Part shown: positions 21,591-31,867 of the stretch, piece by piece | How positions within the stretch are numbered: position 1 is the stretch's first letter | How the letters are laid out: each line of letters opens with the position of its first letter | NCBI RefSeq assembly: GCF_021730395.1 | Contig: NC_069367.1 | Coordinates: forward strand, 17,234,501 to 17,298,500 | DNA from: Mercenaria mercenaria | Taxonomy: Eukaryota > Mollusca > Bivalvia > Venerida > Veneridae | Reading direction: 5' to 3' | DNA length: 64,000 nt | The notes under the pieces: model-generated | Seen by the model: only the letters and a program-made list of their open reading frames with translations | Told to the model about the DNA's origin: nothing | The model's database searches: none | Program-made: the position numbers and the translations under genes

Positions 21591-22605
21591 CAATGTTTGC
21601 GTTGTGTCAGTCTAAATGTTGATCCGATGTTTGCGTTGTGTCAGTCTAAATGTTGATCCGATGTTTGCGTTGTGTCAGTCTAAATGTTGATCCGATGTTT
21701 GTGTTGTGTCAGTCTAAATGTTGATCCGATGTTTGCGGTGTGTCGGTCTCAATGTTAATATGGTGTTTGCGTGTGTGTCTAAATGTTGATCTGATGTTTG
21801 CGTTGTCAGAGTCATTCTGCTAATAAACTTTGATAATGTGGCAGTTGGCCTGAATACAGTCAACACTGTTTATTGTTCAATACAGGTAAATCCAATAATT
21901 GCTTTGCAATAGATCTATGACGGATTATCTTTGAACACCCCTGGACTTATTGAACTCAACTGCCACATTATGAAAGTTTATTAGTGAATGTTGATCCGAT
22001 GTTTGCGTTGTGTCAGTCTAAATGTTGATCCGATGTTTGTAGTATGTCGTTCTAAATGTTGATAGATGTTTGCGGTGTATCAGTCTAAATGTTGATCAGA
22101 TGTTTGCGTAGTGTCAATCTAAATGCTGACCCGATGTTTGCGTTGTATCAGTCTAAATGTTGATCCGATGTTTGTGTTGTGTCAGTCTAAATGTTGATCC
22201 GATGTTTGTAGTGTGTTGTTCTAAATGTTGATAGATGTTTGCGGTATATCAGTCTAAATGTTGATCAGATGTTTGCGTAGTGTCAATCTAAATGCTGATC
22301 CGATGTTTGCGTTGTATCAGTCTAAATGCTGACCCGATGTTTGCGTAGATCAGTCTAAATTTTGACCTGATGTTTGTTGTATCAGTCTAAATGTTGACCT
22401 GATGTTTGCGTTTTATCAGTCTAAATGTTGATTCGATGTTTGCGTTGTGTCTGTCTAAATGTTGATCCTATGTTTGCAGTGTGTCAATCTAAATGTTTAC
22501 CGGATGTTTGCGTTGTGTCACGTAGTGTCAGTCTAAATGTTGGTCAGATGTTTGCGGTGTGTCAGTCTAAATGTTTACCAGATGTTTTTGTTTTGTCTAT
22601 ATAAA
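21577..22605. repeat. 34-bp minisatellite
   Basis: Unit TCTAAATGTTGATCCGATGT followed by TTGCGTTGTGTCAG, about 25 copies with variants (GATCAG, GACCCG, TTTACC). The array is interrupted at 21823-21981 by a TA-flanked element. The first unit coincides with reverse transcriptase codons of the adjoining antisense LINE (complement of ...DTTQTLDQHL...). Confidence 0.9.
21823..21981. mobile_element. 159-bp Tc1/mariner-type MITE with TA TSD
   Basis: Ends are ATAAACTTTGATAATGTGGC then AGTTG and the inverse CAACT then GCCACATTATGAAAGTTTAT, matching at 24 of 25 positions. TA lies on both sides. It sits within the 34-bp minisatellite and has no coding capacity. Confidence 0.9.
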
Positions 22606-23187
22606 TGTCCATTTTTAAGTTCCCATGTTTCCATCGCTCATTAATTCTGAAACTCCTGCTGCATGACACTATTTTTCATGCTTTATTTTAAAATAAATGC
22701 ACCACAAATTTCATATACTGTAATAAAGAATCATATATTGAACTCAGTTGAAAATTTGAGTTTAATAATACTCTTACAGAATATGCTAATGTATCACTTG
22801 GAATCACTTCCTTCCTCCTGCAGGCCAATCGCGACCTTACCAAAGCGCCATACGTCATATGCACTGTCCGTTTCCCTCTGTTTATATCAAATATCTTAAA
22901 AACAAATATATTTCATGTCTGTTTCACAAACAATAAGTATTTCATAAGTTCAAAAGAAATAAGCACGAAAACAGCTTTCATTGTTCAACTTCCTATACAG
23001 ATATTATAGGTTTAGTCATATATATTTACAATTTAGTGTCCGAGCACCAATTGAAATTTCTCTTCTTAGTTATAATGTGGTTAGTATAACTTAATGTTGT
23101 TCACATTTCTGTTTCAGTCATAATTCAGTCATCATTCTTACAGTAAATCATTCTGTTAACATATCTTCTAATGACTGCATGATCCAG
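22606..23187. other. Noncoding, 3' flank of the exchanger last exon
   Basis: Lies downstream (minus strand) of the stop codon at 23188 and may include the 3' UTR of that exon. Nothing else recognised. Confidence 0.4.
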
Positions 23188-23298
23188 TTATAAAGTAAAC
23201 ACTATTGTCCCGTTTTCTGTTTCTTCGCCTTCGTCATCTGACAGTCCACCATTTACGTTTTCTCCGCCGTTTGGCACATGCACCTCTGGCCTTGTAAC
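23188..23298 (-). CDS. Putative last exon of Na+/H+ exchanger-like gene A
   Basis: Minus strand: an acceptor (TTTTTAG) precedes 36 codons in phase 0. They begin VTRPEVHVPNGGENVNGG, continue through an acidic stretch (LSDDEGEETENG) and end TIVFTL-stop. The final exon of gene B (61605-61724) ends NGTVTFTL-stop with the same phase and a similar acidic lead, so both are probably C-terminal tails of paralogues. The FTL terminus fits a class II PDZ ligand pattern. It cannot join directly to exon 7 at 24533, because that donor leaves one extra base and the frame would break. Confidence 0.55.
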   Translation of the reverse strand, partial: VTRPEVHVPNGGENVNGGLSDDEGEETENGTIVFTL

Positions 23299-23597
23299 CT
23301 AAAAAGATCATTTACTCATTAAGACTGCTTACGCTAAGTATTAAAGTTAGCAACGTTTGGTCCAATTAACAAAAACGCCAAATTGAACGTTATTTAAAGC
23401 GGAAAAGTAGCTGTGTCACATAATACATGTACGTATGGTGGAAGCGAAACATTCGTATTTCTGTTACAATAAATACAGATGATATACAGAACATGGACCA
23501 ACGTAAGTGATGCAGAATTTCTCAGAAATACCTATGATAAGAATCCTTATTAATACAACAACGTGTGTAGGTGACGTGAAAGTTATACAATAATTTG

Positions 23598-23783
23598 CAT
23601 TCATTGCATAATGTATGTTGGTCAAACTAAACAACATGTGTCAAAACGCATGAATAGCCACAGATCTATATCAACATTTTTTCCTATCCATAATTATTTG
23701 CTACAAATGTTGCAACACATTTTAATAGAGACAATCTCAAAGTCATGCCTATAGAAATTGTACCAAATAATACGGAACCTGTA
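23598..23783 (+). pseudogene. GIY-YIG endonuclease fragment of a retroelement
   Basis: Plus-strand pieces in two frames read CIMYVGQTKQHVSKRMNSHR, the GIY-YIG signature (YVGQT...R...H), then TNVATHFNRDNLKVMPIE, which resembles the following part of the same domain. A frameshift lies between them (about 23660-23700). Such domains occur in Penelope-like and some other retroelements. Only a relic of about 60 codons is present, and it lies exactly where the core exons of exchanger gene A should be. Confidence 0.6.
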
Positions 23784-23790
23784 ATTCGAG

Positions 23791-23860
23791 GGCTCAGTGC
23801 GAAACTAGTCTAAGTGTATATAGAAATAGAAGCAGATAGACTAGTTTCGCGTTGAGCGCC
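23791..23860. repeat. Hairpin, about 22-bp stem
   Basis: Left arm GGCTCAGTGCGAAACTAGTC then TA, right arm TAGACTAGTTTCGCGTTGAG then CGCC. The central 14 bp pair perfectly, with mismatches near the base, and the loop is about 24 nt. Confidence 0.75.
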
Positions 23861-24532
23861 GAGTACTGGATTCATAAATAAACACTTTAACTACAAAACG
23901 GAAATGTATTGTTTAACTGTTGGTTGAGATGCACTTACAACGTTCTGTTTATGTACATTGTTTCCTTCAGACATGTTGCTATATTTGCAGGTTTATTATT
24001 TTTTTCTCATATTACGATTTGAGTGGCGTATTTTTGTTAAAACATAAGCCAGTGTCAAGGGACGTGACTCTGGCGGATTTTTTAAAAAACATCCTAAGAA
24101 ACCTGCTTACATGCAACACTTCTATAAACATTTCAATCAACAAACTACATACGTTAAAAAGGGGCATACTGTTGACATTGTACTTTTAGTCTTGCAAAAT
24201 CAACCCGAACTAAACTAGATATCAAATATTTTTTCACAGCGATTAAACTATGAGCTCAGCAATAATAACAAATACTAGCTTTACCAATACATCAAAAATA
24301 CCAACTATTCAGATAGTAACTATCATGCCAATACTAGATAATACTTAAGCAGTCAGGCGAAAAAAAATGGATTTTCTATTTTGTCATTGAAAAATACTAG
24401 CAGGTTTTCTAGATACCCCGTAAACTCATAAATTTCGACATAGTCTTTATTATTTTCATATGAATAATACGACTGCTCAAAAATCGATACTGATTATGAC
24501 AGGGAGGAGAGGTTTTATTCTACAATACAAAC
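23861..24532. other. No exon found where exchanger core exons are expected
   Basis: Searched by eye on the minus strand for the membrane segments that follow the GESLLND motif in SLC9 proteins, and for the GGLRGA motif. None was seen. The plus frame at 23920-24189 shows no family features. Confidence 0.5.
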
Positions 24533-24608
24533 CGTTGAGAAGTGATTCACCAAACACAAGGAAGTATAACATATCGTTAACGCCCACTTCCTGGAATACT
24601 GCTAACAC
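24533..24608 (-). CDS. Na+/H+ exchanger gene A, exon 7 (GESLLN motif)
   Basis: Flanked by TTTGTTTCAG and a GTTTGT donor. It encodes VLAVFQEVGVNDM, then LYFLVFGESLLN and the first base of the next codon, which in this family would be the aspartate of the conserved GESLLND. The glutamate and aspartate of this motif are needed for ion exchange in SLC9A proteins. Phase 0 entry joins exon 6 perfectly. No following exon could be found. Confidence 0.9.
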
Positions 24609-24744
24609 CTGAAACAAAATAAAATACCCAGCAAATATACTTAGCAAGGTATAAATCATTTCTTTTGAATCACATGCTGAAATAGTTCGGAACTTTATAT
24701 GGTATAGTACGGAAGAGCATTAGTGCCAGGTGTATGTTATTTAT

Positions 24745-24912
24745 TATAACTCGAAATTTCGCGTTACTAAGTCTTCAAATTTTGCGAATAAAAGGGCAAG
24801 ATACGAAGTCTAAATTTTGTGTTATTAATACGTAACTCGAAATTTCGACTTAGTAACTTGAAATTTCGATTTAGTAACTCGAAATTTCGAGATACCTAAC
24901 ACAAAATTTCGA
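24745..24912. repeat. Palindromic CGAAATTTCG repeat in exchanger intron
   Basis: AACTCGAAATTTCG, with spacers such as ACTTAGT, recurs four or more times, with degenerate copies at the edges. The core CGAAATTTCG is a 10-bp palindrome. It lies in the intron between exons 6 and 7. Confidence 0.7.
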
Positions 24913-25179
24913 CTTAGTAAACTTAGAAATGTACTTACATTAAAAAAGAAAAAAATTAGTACATGTCTATTAAATGTTGCAAGAAAATGACTGTGAGCGA
25001 AGAGATGAGACTTGACGTACGACTAATGATTACACCTTGAAAATTGTTGTGTCATCTCAACAAATATGCAATAACTGAGAGCATTATGTAACTTCAGCAC
25101 AATTGCAACGAAATGGGACATTGTGTAAATTGAATAAAATGGCAATAGCAATACGAGGAAAATATAAAACAAGACGCAC

Positions 25180-25289
25180 TGTAACAGGGTCCGTAGAGAC
25201 TATTAAGGCAGCAAAAAGAAGCATCTGAACAAGGGATGTGTTCACTTCTTCCATCGCCCCGGCAATGTACAATCCATACATGCTTAAAC
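25180..25289 (-). CDS. Na+/H+ exchanger gene A, exon 6
   Basis: Acceptor TTTGTTTCAG, donor GTGCGT. It completes a glycine codon and encodes LSMYGLYIAGAMEEVNTSLV then QMLLFAALIVSTDPVT. With exon 7 this gives STDPVTVLAVF, the counterpart of the SAVDPVAVLAVF segment of animal NHEs; the aspartate-proline pair is retained. Confidence 0.9.
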
Positions 25290-25673
25290 CTGAAACAAAA
25301 TTATTATTATTATACCCGATTTATATATGGTACATAGACTAGCTCCTAGACTATGATATATCTCTTTTATATTTTTATGATTCAATATTGTGAAATGAGT
25401 CAGTCTAATTATATGTCCAATATCATAGTCTAGTACAATCTAAAATTTTAGGGTTGTTATAATCCATGTCAAGACTTGACCGTAGTGTAACTGATAAAGA
25501 TCAGTGGTTACCACATGTCTATGCAACTAAATGTGGCCAAGTGGAACCTGGGATTTACAACTGCAGGGCTCATTTGAGTTTAAATCTTTATAAGAATCTT
25601 ATTTCTCTGTATACCTGTTACTTTAGTTGAAGTTAGAAAAATAAAATTTAAAAAGGAAACAGACTTGACTTAC

Positions 25674-25701
25674 CAATTAAAAACCAGTTAAGAACTGTTC
25701 C
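25674..25701 (-). CDS. Na+/H+ exchanger gene A, exon 5 (28 bp microexon)
   Basis: TATTTCAG precedes and GTAAGT follows. It encodes GTVLNWFLI plus one base, matching the GTLWNAFFIG segment of NHEs. The phase fits both neighbours. Confidence 0.85.
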
Positions 25702-25887
25702 CTGAAATACAAAATTACATCTTATATATATTTTCAAAATGTATTAACTGCAAGACAAAAATTAACATGATACTTGAATGTAGAAAAATCAACCCTTTTG
25801 TTTACTTATGAAGATTTGGTGAGAGTAAACTGTACGTTTTACTATGAACATACGACCAAACTACATAAAAGAAATGTATCTTCTCAC

Positions 25888-25969
25888 CAGCACAGCAAAG
25901 AGCAGCACTCCACCAATATTATCCGCAAATGTACGATCGTACAAACCGTAAGCTGCCTCTAATATAATT
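25888..25969 (-). CDS. Na+/H+ exchanger gene A, exon 4
   Basis: Acceptor GTTTTCAG, donor GTGAGA. It completes a serine codon and reads IILEAAYGLYDRTFADNIGG then VLLFAVL, the counterpart of IILDAGYFMPTRPFFENIG in animal NHEs. The family's LLPP and LDAGY appear here as LLPS and LEAAY. Confidence 0.9.
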
Positions 25970-26281
25970 CTGAAAACAACCAAACACTGAGCAATAGATA
26001 ATAATGTTTAGCACTAAAATAAGTTTATTTTTAATCGCTTGAAATGTTTGAAGTATTTCATTTAAAGTAGGTAAGTTATATTATTGATTGTCTATTTTCG
26101 TGAATCAAAATAAGAAAAGTTCTGTTGAGTGTTCAAAATCTCTACGTTTCAAGTACAACAAGAAGGAAACGACATAAATATAAACAAATTTTATAATATC
26201 TAAGTAAAAGTATTTCCTATTTTCACAGAACAGAAATTGTGCTTACCAAAATATATTCAAGACGAAATAAAACAAACTTAC

Positions 26282-26350
26282 GACGGTAATAGGTAAAGAA
26301 AAAACAAATGTGGTGCATAAAGTTTGACATCCTTTGTAATACCCGTGTAA
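26282..26350 (-). CDS. Na+/H+ exchanger gene A, exon 3
   Basis: Acceptor TTGTTTCAG, donor GTAAGT. It encodes YTGITKDVKLYAPH then LFFLYLLP, matching the FFLYLLPPI membrane segment of SLC9A exchangers. The first base completes a tyrosine codon begun in exon 2. Confidence 0.9.
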
Positions 26351-26475
26351 CTGAAACAAATTAAAATGTTAATGTTATTTTTTTTCATACAGAAGAAGGT
26401 ATTAATATATAAATTTTTGATATAACCATTTCTTCAGTTTCAATGAAGTTTCTTCACTATTTCTAGTTCCTTATA

Positions 26476-28958
26476 ATCATTAAGCTCCTAAACAATAATT
26501 TAACATTATCTTCAAGTTTCTAAACAATAATTTTACATTATTCTTAAACTTCTAAAATAATTTTACGGTATCTTTAGGCTTCCAAACAATAGTTTTACAT
26601 TATCCTTCAAGCTTCTAACAATAATTTTACATTACCATTCAAGTTTCTAACAATAATTTTACACTATCCTTCAAGCTTCTAACTATACCTTTACATTATC
26701 CGTAATCTTCTGAACAATACGTTTACATTATCCTTAAGCTTCTAAACAATACGTTTACATTATCCTCCAAGCTTCAAGCAATAGTTTTACATTATCCTTA
26801 AATAATACTTTTACGTTATCCATAAGCTTCTAAACAATAGATTTACATTATCCTTCAAGCTTTAAACAATAGGTTTACATTATCTTTAAGCTTCTATACA
26901 ATACGTTTACATTATCCTTCAAGCTTCAAACAATAATATTACACTATCCTAAGTTTTTAAACAGTAATATTACACTATCCTTAAGTTTTTTAACAGTAAT
27001 TTTACATTATCCTTCAAGCTTCAAACAATAATTTAACATTATCTTTAAGCTTCTAAACAATAGATTTACATTATCCTTCAAGCTTTAAACAATAGTTTTA
27101 CATTATCTTTAAGCTTCTAAACAATACGTTTACATTATCCTTCAAGCTTCAAACAATAGTTTTACATTATCTTTAAGCTTCTAAACAATACGTTTACATT
27201 ATCCTCCAAGCTTCAAACAATAATATTACACTATCCTTAAGTTTTTAAACAGTAATATTACATTATCCTTAAGTTTTTAAACAGTAATTTTACATTATCC
27301 TTCAAGCTTCAAACAATAATTTTACATTATCTTTAAGCTTCTAAACAAAACGTTTACACTATCCTAAGTTTTTAAACAGTAATATTACACTACCCTTAAG
27401 TTTTTAAACAGTAATTTTACATTATCCTTCAAGCTTCAAACAATAATTTTACATTATCTTTAAGCTTCTAAACAATACGTTTACATTATCCTTCAAGCTT
27501 CATACAGTAACATTACACTATCCTTAAGTTTTTTAACAGTAATTTTACATTATCCTTCAAGCTTCAAACAATAATTTAACATTATCCATAAGCTTTTAAA
27601 CAATAGATTTACACTATCCTTCAAGCTTTAAACAATAGTTTTACATTATCTTTAAGCTTCTAAACAAAACGTTTACATTATCCTTCAATCTTCAAACAAT
27701 AATATTACACTATCCTTAAGTTTTTAAACAGTAATTTTACTTTATCCTTAAGCCTTTAAACAGTAATTTTACATTATCCTTAAGCCTTTAAACAGTAATT
27801 TTACATTATCCTTAAGCCTTTAAACAATAATTTGACATTATCCTTAAGCCTTTAAACAGTAATTTTACATTATCCTTAAGCTTCTAAACAATAATTTGAC
27901 ATTATCCTTAAGCTTCTAAACAATAATTTGACATTATCCTTAAGCCTTTAAACAATAATTTGACATTATCCTTTAAGCTTTCTAACCATAATTTTACATA
28001 TCCCTTAAGCTTTCAAACAATAAATTTACATTATCCTTAAGCTTCTAAACAAAACATTTACATTATCCTTAGGTTTCTAAACAATAGTTTTATGTGATCC
28101 TTAAGCTTCTAAACAATAAGTTTACATTATCCTTAAACTTCTAAACAATAATTTGACATTATCCTTAAGCCTTTAAACAGTAATTTTACATTATCCTTAA
28201 GCCTTTAAACAGTAATTTTACATTATCCTTAAGCCTTTAAACAGTAATTTTACATTATCCTTAAGCTTCTAAACAATAATTTGACATTATCCTTAAGCCT
28301 TTAAACAGTAATTTAACATTATCCTTAAGCTTCTAAACAATAATTTGACATTATCCTTAAGCCTTTAAACAATAATTTGACATTATCCTTAAGCCTTTAA
28401 ACAATAATTTTACATTATCCTTTAAGCTTTCTAACCGTAATTTTACATATTCCTTAAGCTTTCAAACAATAAATTTACATTATCCTTAAGCTTCTAAACA
28501 AAAAATTTACATTATCCTTAGGTTTCTAAACAATAGTTTTACGTGATCCTTAAGCTTCTAAACAATAAGTTTACATGATCCTTAAGTTTTTAAAGAATAA
28601 TTTTACGTGAGCTTTAAGCTTTAAACAATAACTTTACGTGATCCTTAAGCTTTTAAAGAATAATTTTATGTGATCCTTAAGCTTTTAAAGAATAATTTTA
28701 CGTGATCCTTAAGCTTCTAAACAATAAGTTTACATGATCCTTACGCTTTTAAAGAATAATTTTACGTTATCCTTAAGCTTTCAAAGAATAATTTTACGTG
28801 ATCCTTAAGCTTTTAAACAATAAGTTTACATGATCCTTAAGCTTTTAAAGAATAATTTTATGTGATCCTTTAGCTTTTAAAGATTAATTTTACGTGATCC
28901 TTAAAGCTTCTAAACAATAAGTTTATCTGATCCTCAAGCTTCTAAACAATAAGTTTAC
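26476..28958. repeat. 32-bp minisatellite in exchanger intron 2
   Basis: Unit TTAAGCTTCTAAACAATAAT then TTTACATTATCC, close to 78 copies over 2.5 kb. The array is layered. Before about 27.7 kb, CTTCAAGCTTCAAAC and TTTTTAAACAGTAA variants alternate in a higher-order pattern. From 27.7 to 28.5 kb AAGCCTTTAAACAGTAA units dominate. After 28.5 kb TACGTGATCC and AAAGAATAA variants take over. It enlarges the intron between exons 2 and 3 and contains no open frame of note. Confidence 0.95.
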
Positions 28959-29552
28959 ATTGACTACATTATATACGAAGTAACACGTGAATATGCAATG
29001 CACGTATTTAAGACTTTTTTTGATTGCTTTATACTAATAAGAGAAAATCAATAATTATATGTCAACAAATAGATTCGTGCACAGCCACTTGCCCGGGGTT
29101 TTATTCTACAGAATATTATATTGAAAACCCTTGAATATGATATGGTTTGAGAATGGAGAGGGGAAGGATATTATATGAAAGATTGTTACTTTAAAGTATT
29201 AAATGTAGACATACGAAACATAAAATGTACTAATAGAACCAGTTATTACCTTTATACTTCATAAAATGCCGCTACACAGATTTATAGTATTTTATCACTG
29301 TAATTATTATTTAAGGCCGACCAAAATGAAGACGAGTACTTAGATTACAAGTGAGTGAATCCCATGTATTACTTATCTAATGTTACGTATATACAGGTAA
29401 ACTATGAGAATATCACCTGATAACTGCCACAACGCATTAACTCTGTTTTGACGGCCAGTAATTTTATGGTGCCTATCTGTTCAAGGACATTTTCTCTAAA
29501 ATGTATGACATGGTTTCTAAATTGCTTTTTGTACTTTTAGCATGTGTAAATG

Positions 29553-29655
29553 TTGAGTTCTGCTCAACCCGGGGCTAGAGGGCGTGGACGGTAGCATGCA
29601 TTTCCACTACCGTCCATGAACAGGCTCAATCAAACCGAGCCTGCAACATTTTCGT
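29553..29655 (-). repeat. Dispersed hairpin element, copy 1
   Basis: Contains GGACGGTAG...CTACCGTCC and AGGCTC...GAGCCT stems. Its complement shares GAGCCTGTTCATG and CACGCCC-CTAG with the copy at 54530-54630, and part of it with a third at 60168-60207. Confidence 0.6.
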
Positions 29656-29791
29656 TTTTGTCGTGTTGAGCGACCAGTGAAGTTTCCACTTTTCTCTATT
29701 TTAAACAGTCAACGATCTATTTCATGAACAACATCCGTATTTCTTTTTTAACCAGATTTAGAATGTGCTCCATAGAGACAAAAATACTTAC

Positions 29792-29833
29792 TACAGAATA
29801 ACACCAGATATTACACCAAGTACGATAAGGACA
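29792..29833 (-). CDS. Na+/H+ exchanger gene A, exon 2
   Basis: Acceptor TTTTTCAG, donor GTAAGT, 42 bp. It completes the cysteine codon of exon 1 (KVPESC) and encodes VLIVLGVISGVIL, the conserved membrane segment that follows KVPES in NHEs. It ends with two bases of a tyrosine codon completed in exon 3. Confidence 0.9.
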
Positions 29834-30140
29834 CTGAAAAACAAATAAAAAAAAATCAATCAGGCAATCATTTTTGTATAGATATACAATAGTTTCAACA
29901 AGAATAAATAACCGCTCACATGTAACATGGACTAAAACAAAAGATAAACATATATGAACGAACGTCGCTCCGATGTTCAGTCCTTGAACAAGCTGGACAA
30001 AATGTATTCTTTATAGACGCTTAAAAACATTTTATAGATATTTGATTGTTAAAATAATTATCATAAGAAATCATAGATCGAATAATTGTGTTTTAATTAA
30101 ATCATATTGAAATGAACACATAAAAATTTTGCAAACTCAC

Positions 30141-30625
30141 CAAGATTCAGGCACCTTCGATGACAGAAAATGCGAATAATGGAAACCAAGTTTACTAAGA
30201 CCGATGAAGATAACCACCAGTGTGATGATAAATGGATATTCTACATCTTTCCAACGAACTACAATCAGCTCAACACCTGGATGTTCATGTTCACTCTCCG
30301 ACTCTTCTTCCTCTGTAATATTGTCGGTTTGCTTAGAGTCTTTATTTGGGTTGATAGTGGCCTCTGTCATAGTCTGTAGAATGGTCTGTGTGCTATCTCG
30401 TTGCGTAGGTTCGGTAGATTGTGAAGGTGGATCCGTGTGGCTTGTCTTGTTGGAGTAAGTTGGTTCACTTGTTGGATTGGTGGTAGTAGCTTTGGGAGTG
30501 CTTGTGAAATTAATTGATCTTGTTTCTGTAACTTGTGAGGTAACTGTGGCTGGTGCCGAATATGTGTTCTGGACGGCTAAAACTGTCAGCAAAGCTGCAG
30601 TGGTGGTAAACAATAAAGCTGGCAT
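30141..30625 (-). CDS. Na+/H+ exchanger gene A, first coding exon
   Basis: Start of an SLC9A-type exchanger, which swaps extracellular Na+ for intracellular H+ at the plasma membrane. The ATG at 30625 opens a signal peptide (about 1-24, cleavage near YSA). Next come a Ser/Thr-rich, probably glycosylated stretch to about residue 100 (sequons NFT, NKT and NIT), an acidic run (EEEESESEHEH), and the family block from GVELIVVRWKDVEYPF through a membrane helix (about 130-150) to SSKVPES. A GTGAGT donor at 30140 leaves two bases of a cysteine codon. GCCAG directly precedes the ATG, so a 5' UTR intron may end there. Exons 1-7 join in phase into 297 residues. The residues after GESLLN, about half the membrane domain, are not found, so the locus is either broken or wrongly assembled. 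Confidence 0.9.
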
Positions 30626-31860
30626 CTGGCAAATATACAGTATATAAATAAAATCATCTACACAATTCAGAAACTTTATAATTCTTTGTCGTGGTAATTT
30701 TGATTTTCTTTACTATAATAAAGAGATCCGGCAGTTATTACTGCGCAACCTACTGCGCAGCGACAGGTCGATCCGATACTTGCAAAATCTGTTTTTCATT
30801 AAATAGATAAAGAAAGTTGAGTTTTTTTAGACGATATCGAACATTTCGCATTAATAGAAACAAACTGGATGTAAACAGGTTTTAATCGATAAAAACGTAT
30901 AAGTCGGTTTCTATCTACAGAAAATGTAGACGCAATGAAAACGAGAGGTCTGCTTACAAGTAAGACAAAAGAAAGTAATGAATTTGTTTCTTTGGGTAGT
31001 GTAGCCACAAATGAAAACAATTACATTTAAATTTTTATTCATGTCTAAGCACGTTTAAGTGTTTACATAAGAAACGTGTGTGAAGGACGATTTTTCTAAC
31101 TCAAACACCCAAGAAATGGAACAATGTAGGCGGATAATAGTTATAGCCCCTGTCTAAAATGAACCAAAATTCGAGAAATATCTAAATATCGCAGAAAGAA
31201 GCATGGATACCCATGATTTTTTCGGTCGTTTCTTTCTAACGTAAATCATATGAGCTACTTTGATAGTAAAAAAGTTGTCAGTTGAAAAAAGGATAGAAAT
31301 AGAAAATGTTTTTCATGTAAACTTAAGAATTTATAATGAATTATAAGTTTTTGTGTCAACTGCGTAATATTCTGTTTACAGATGTGAAAATGTTAGAATA
31401 TTTATTCAATCTGTCATGAAATTTATACATTATTTGCTTCAGTTCTTGGTTCCAATTTCAAATTGGTATGCAGTTATCCTGTCAATTGCATAAAAGGGCA
31501 TGGCGACATACCTAAATGATCGCTGAAAATTAAATTAGATTTCTGTAAAATGTGACAAAGTCTGTCAATCAAAAATCTAGAAAATGTCCTTAAAACTTAC
31601 ATTGTTTTGATGGAAAATGGTACAATGCTCATGAACTAGATTTTTCAAATTCAGCTCTCGGCTATGATATAAATGTATATAATGGAAATATATAACAATT
31701 TAGAAAGAGCACTTTCATATTATAATATAGATCTTACTTTACAGTAACAAAATTAAACAAACGTACATCAGTTCAGTAACAAGAAGCGTGACCAGGTATG
31801 GTCATGGGGTATACATTATTTTATTCGGTGCCGTCGAAGTTCGTTTAAAAGCTATATGTT
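30626..31860. other. 5' flank of exchanger gene A
   Basis: No coding feature recognised. A promoter or noncoding first exon for the minus-strand gene should lie here, but no element can be placed with confidence. Confidence 0.4.
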
Positions 31861-31867
31861 ATTGTTT

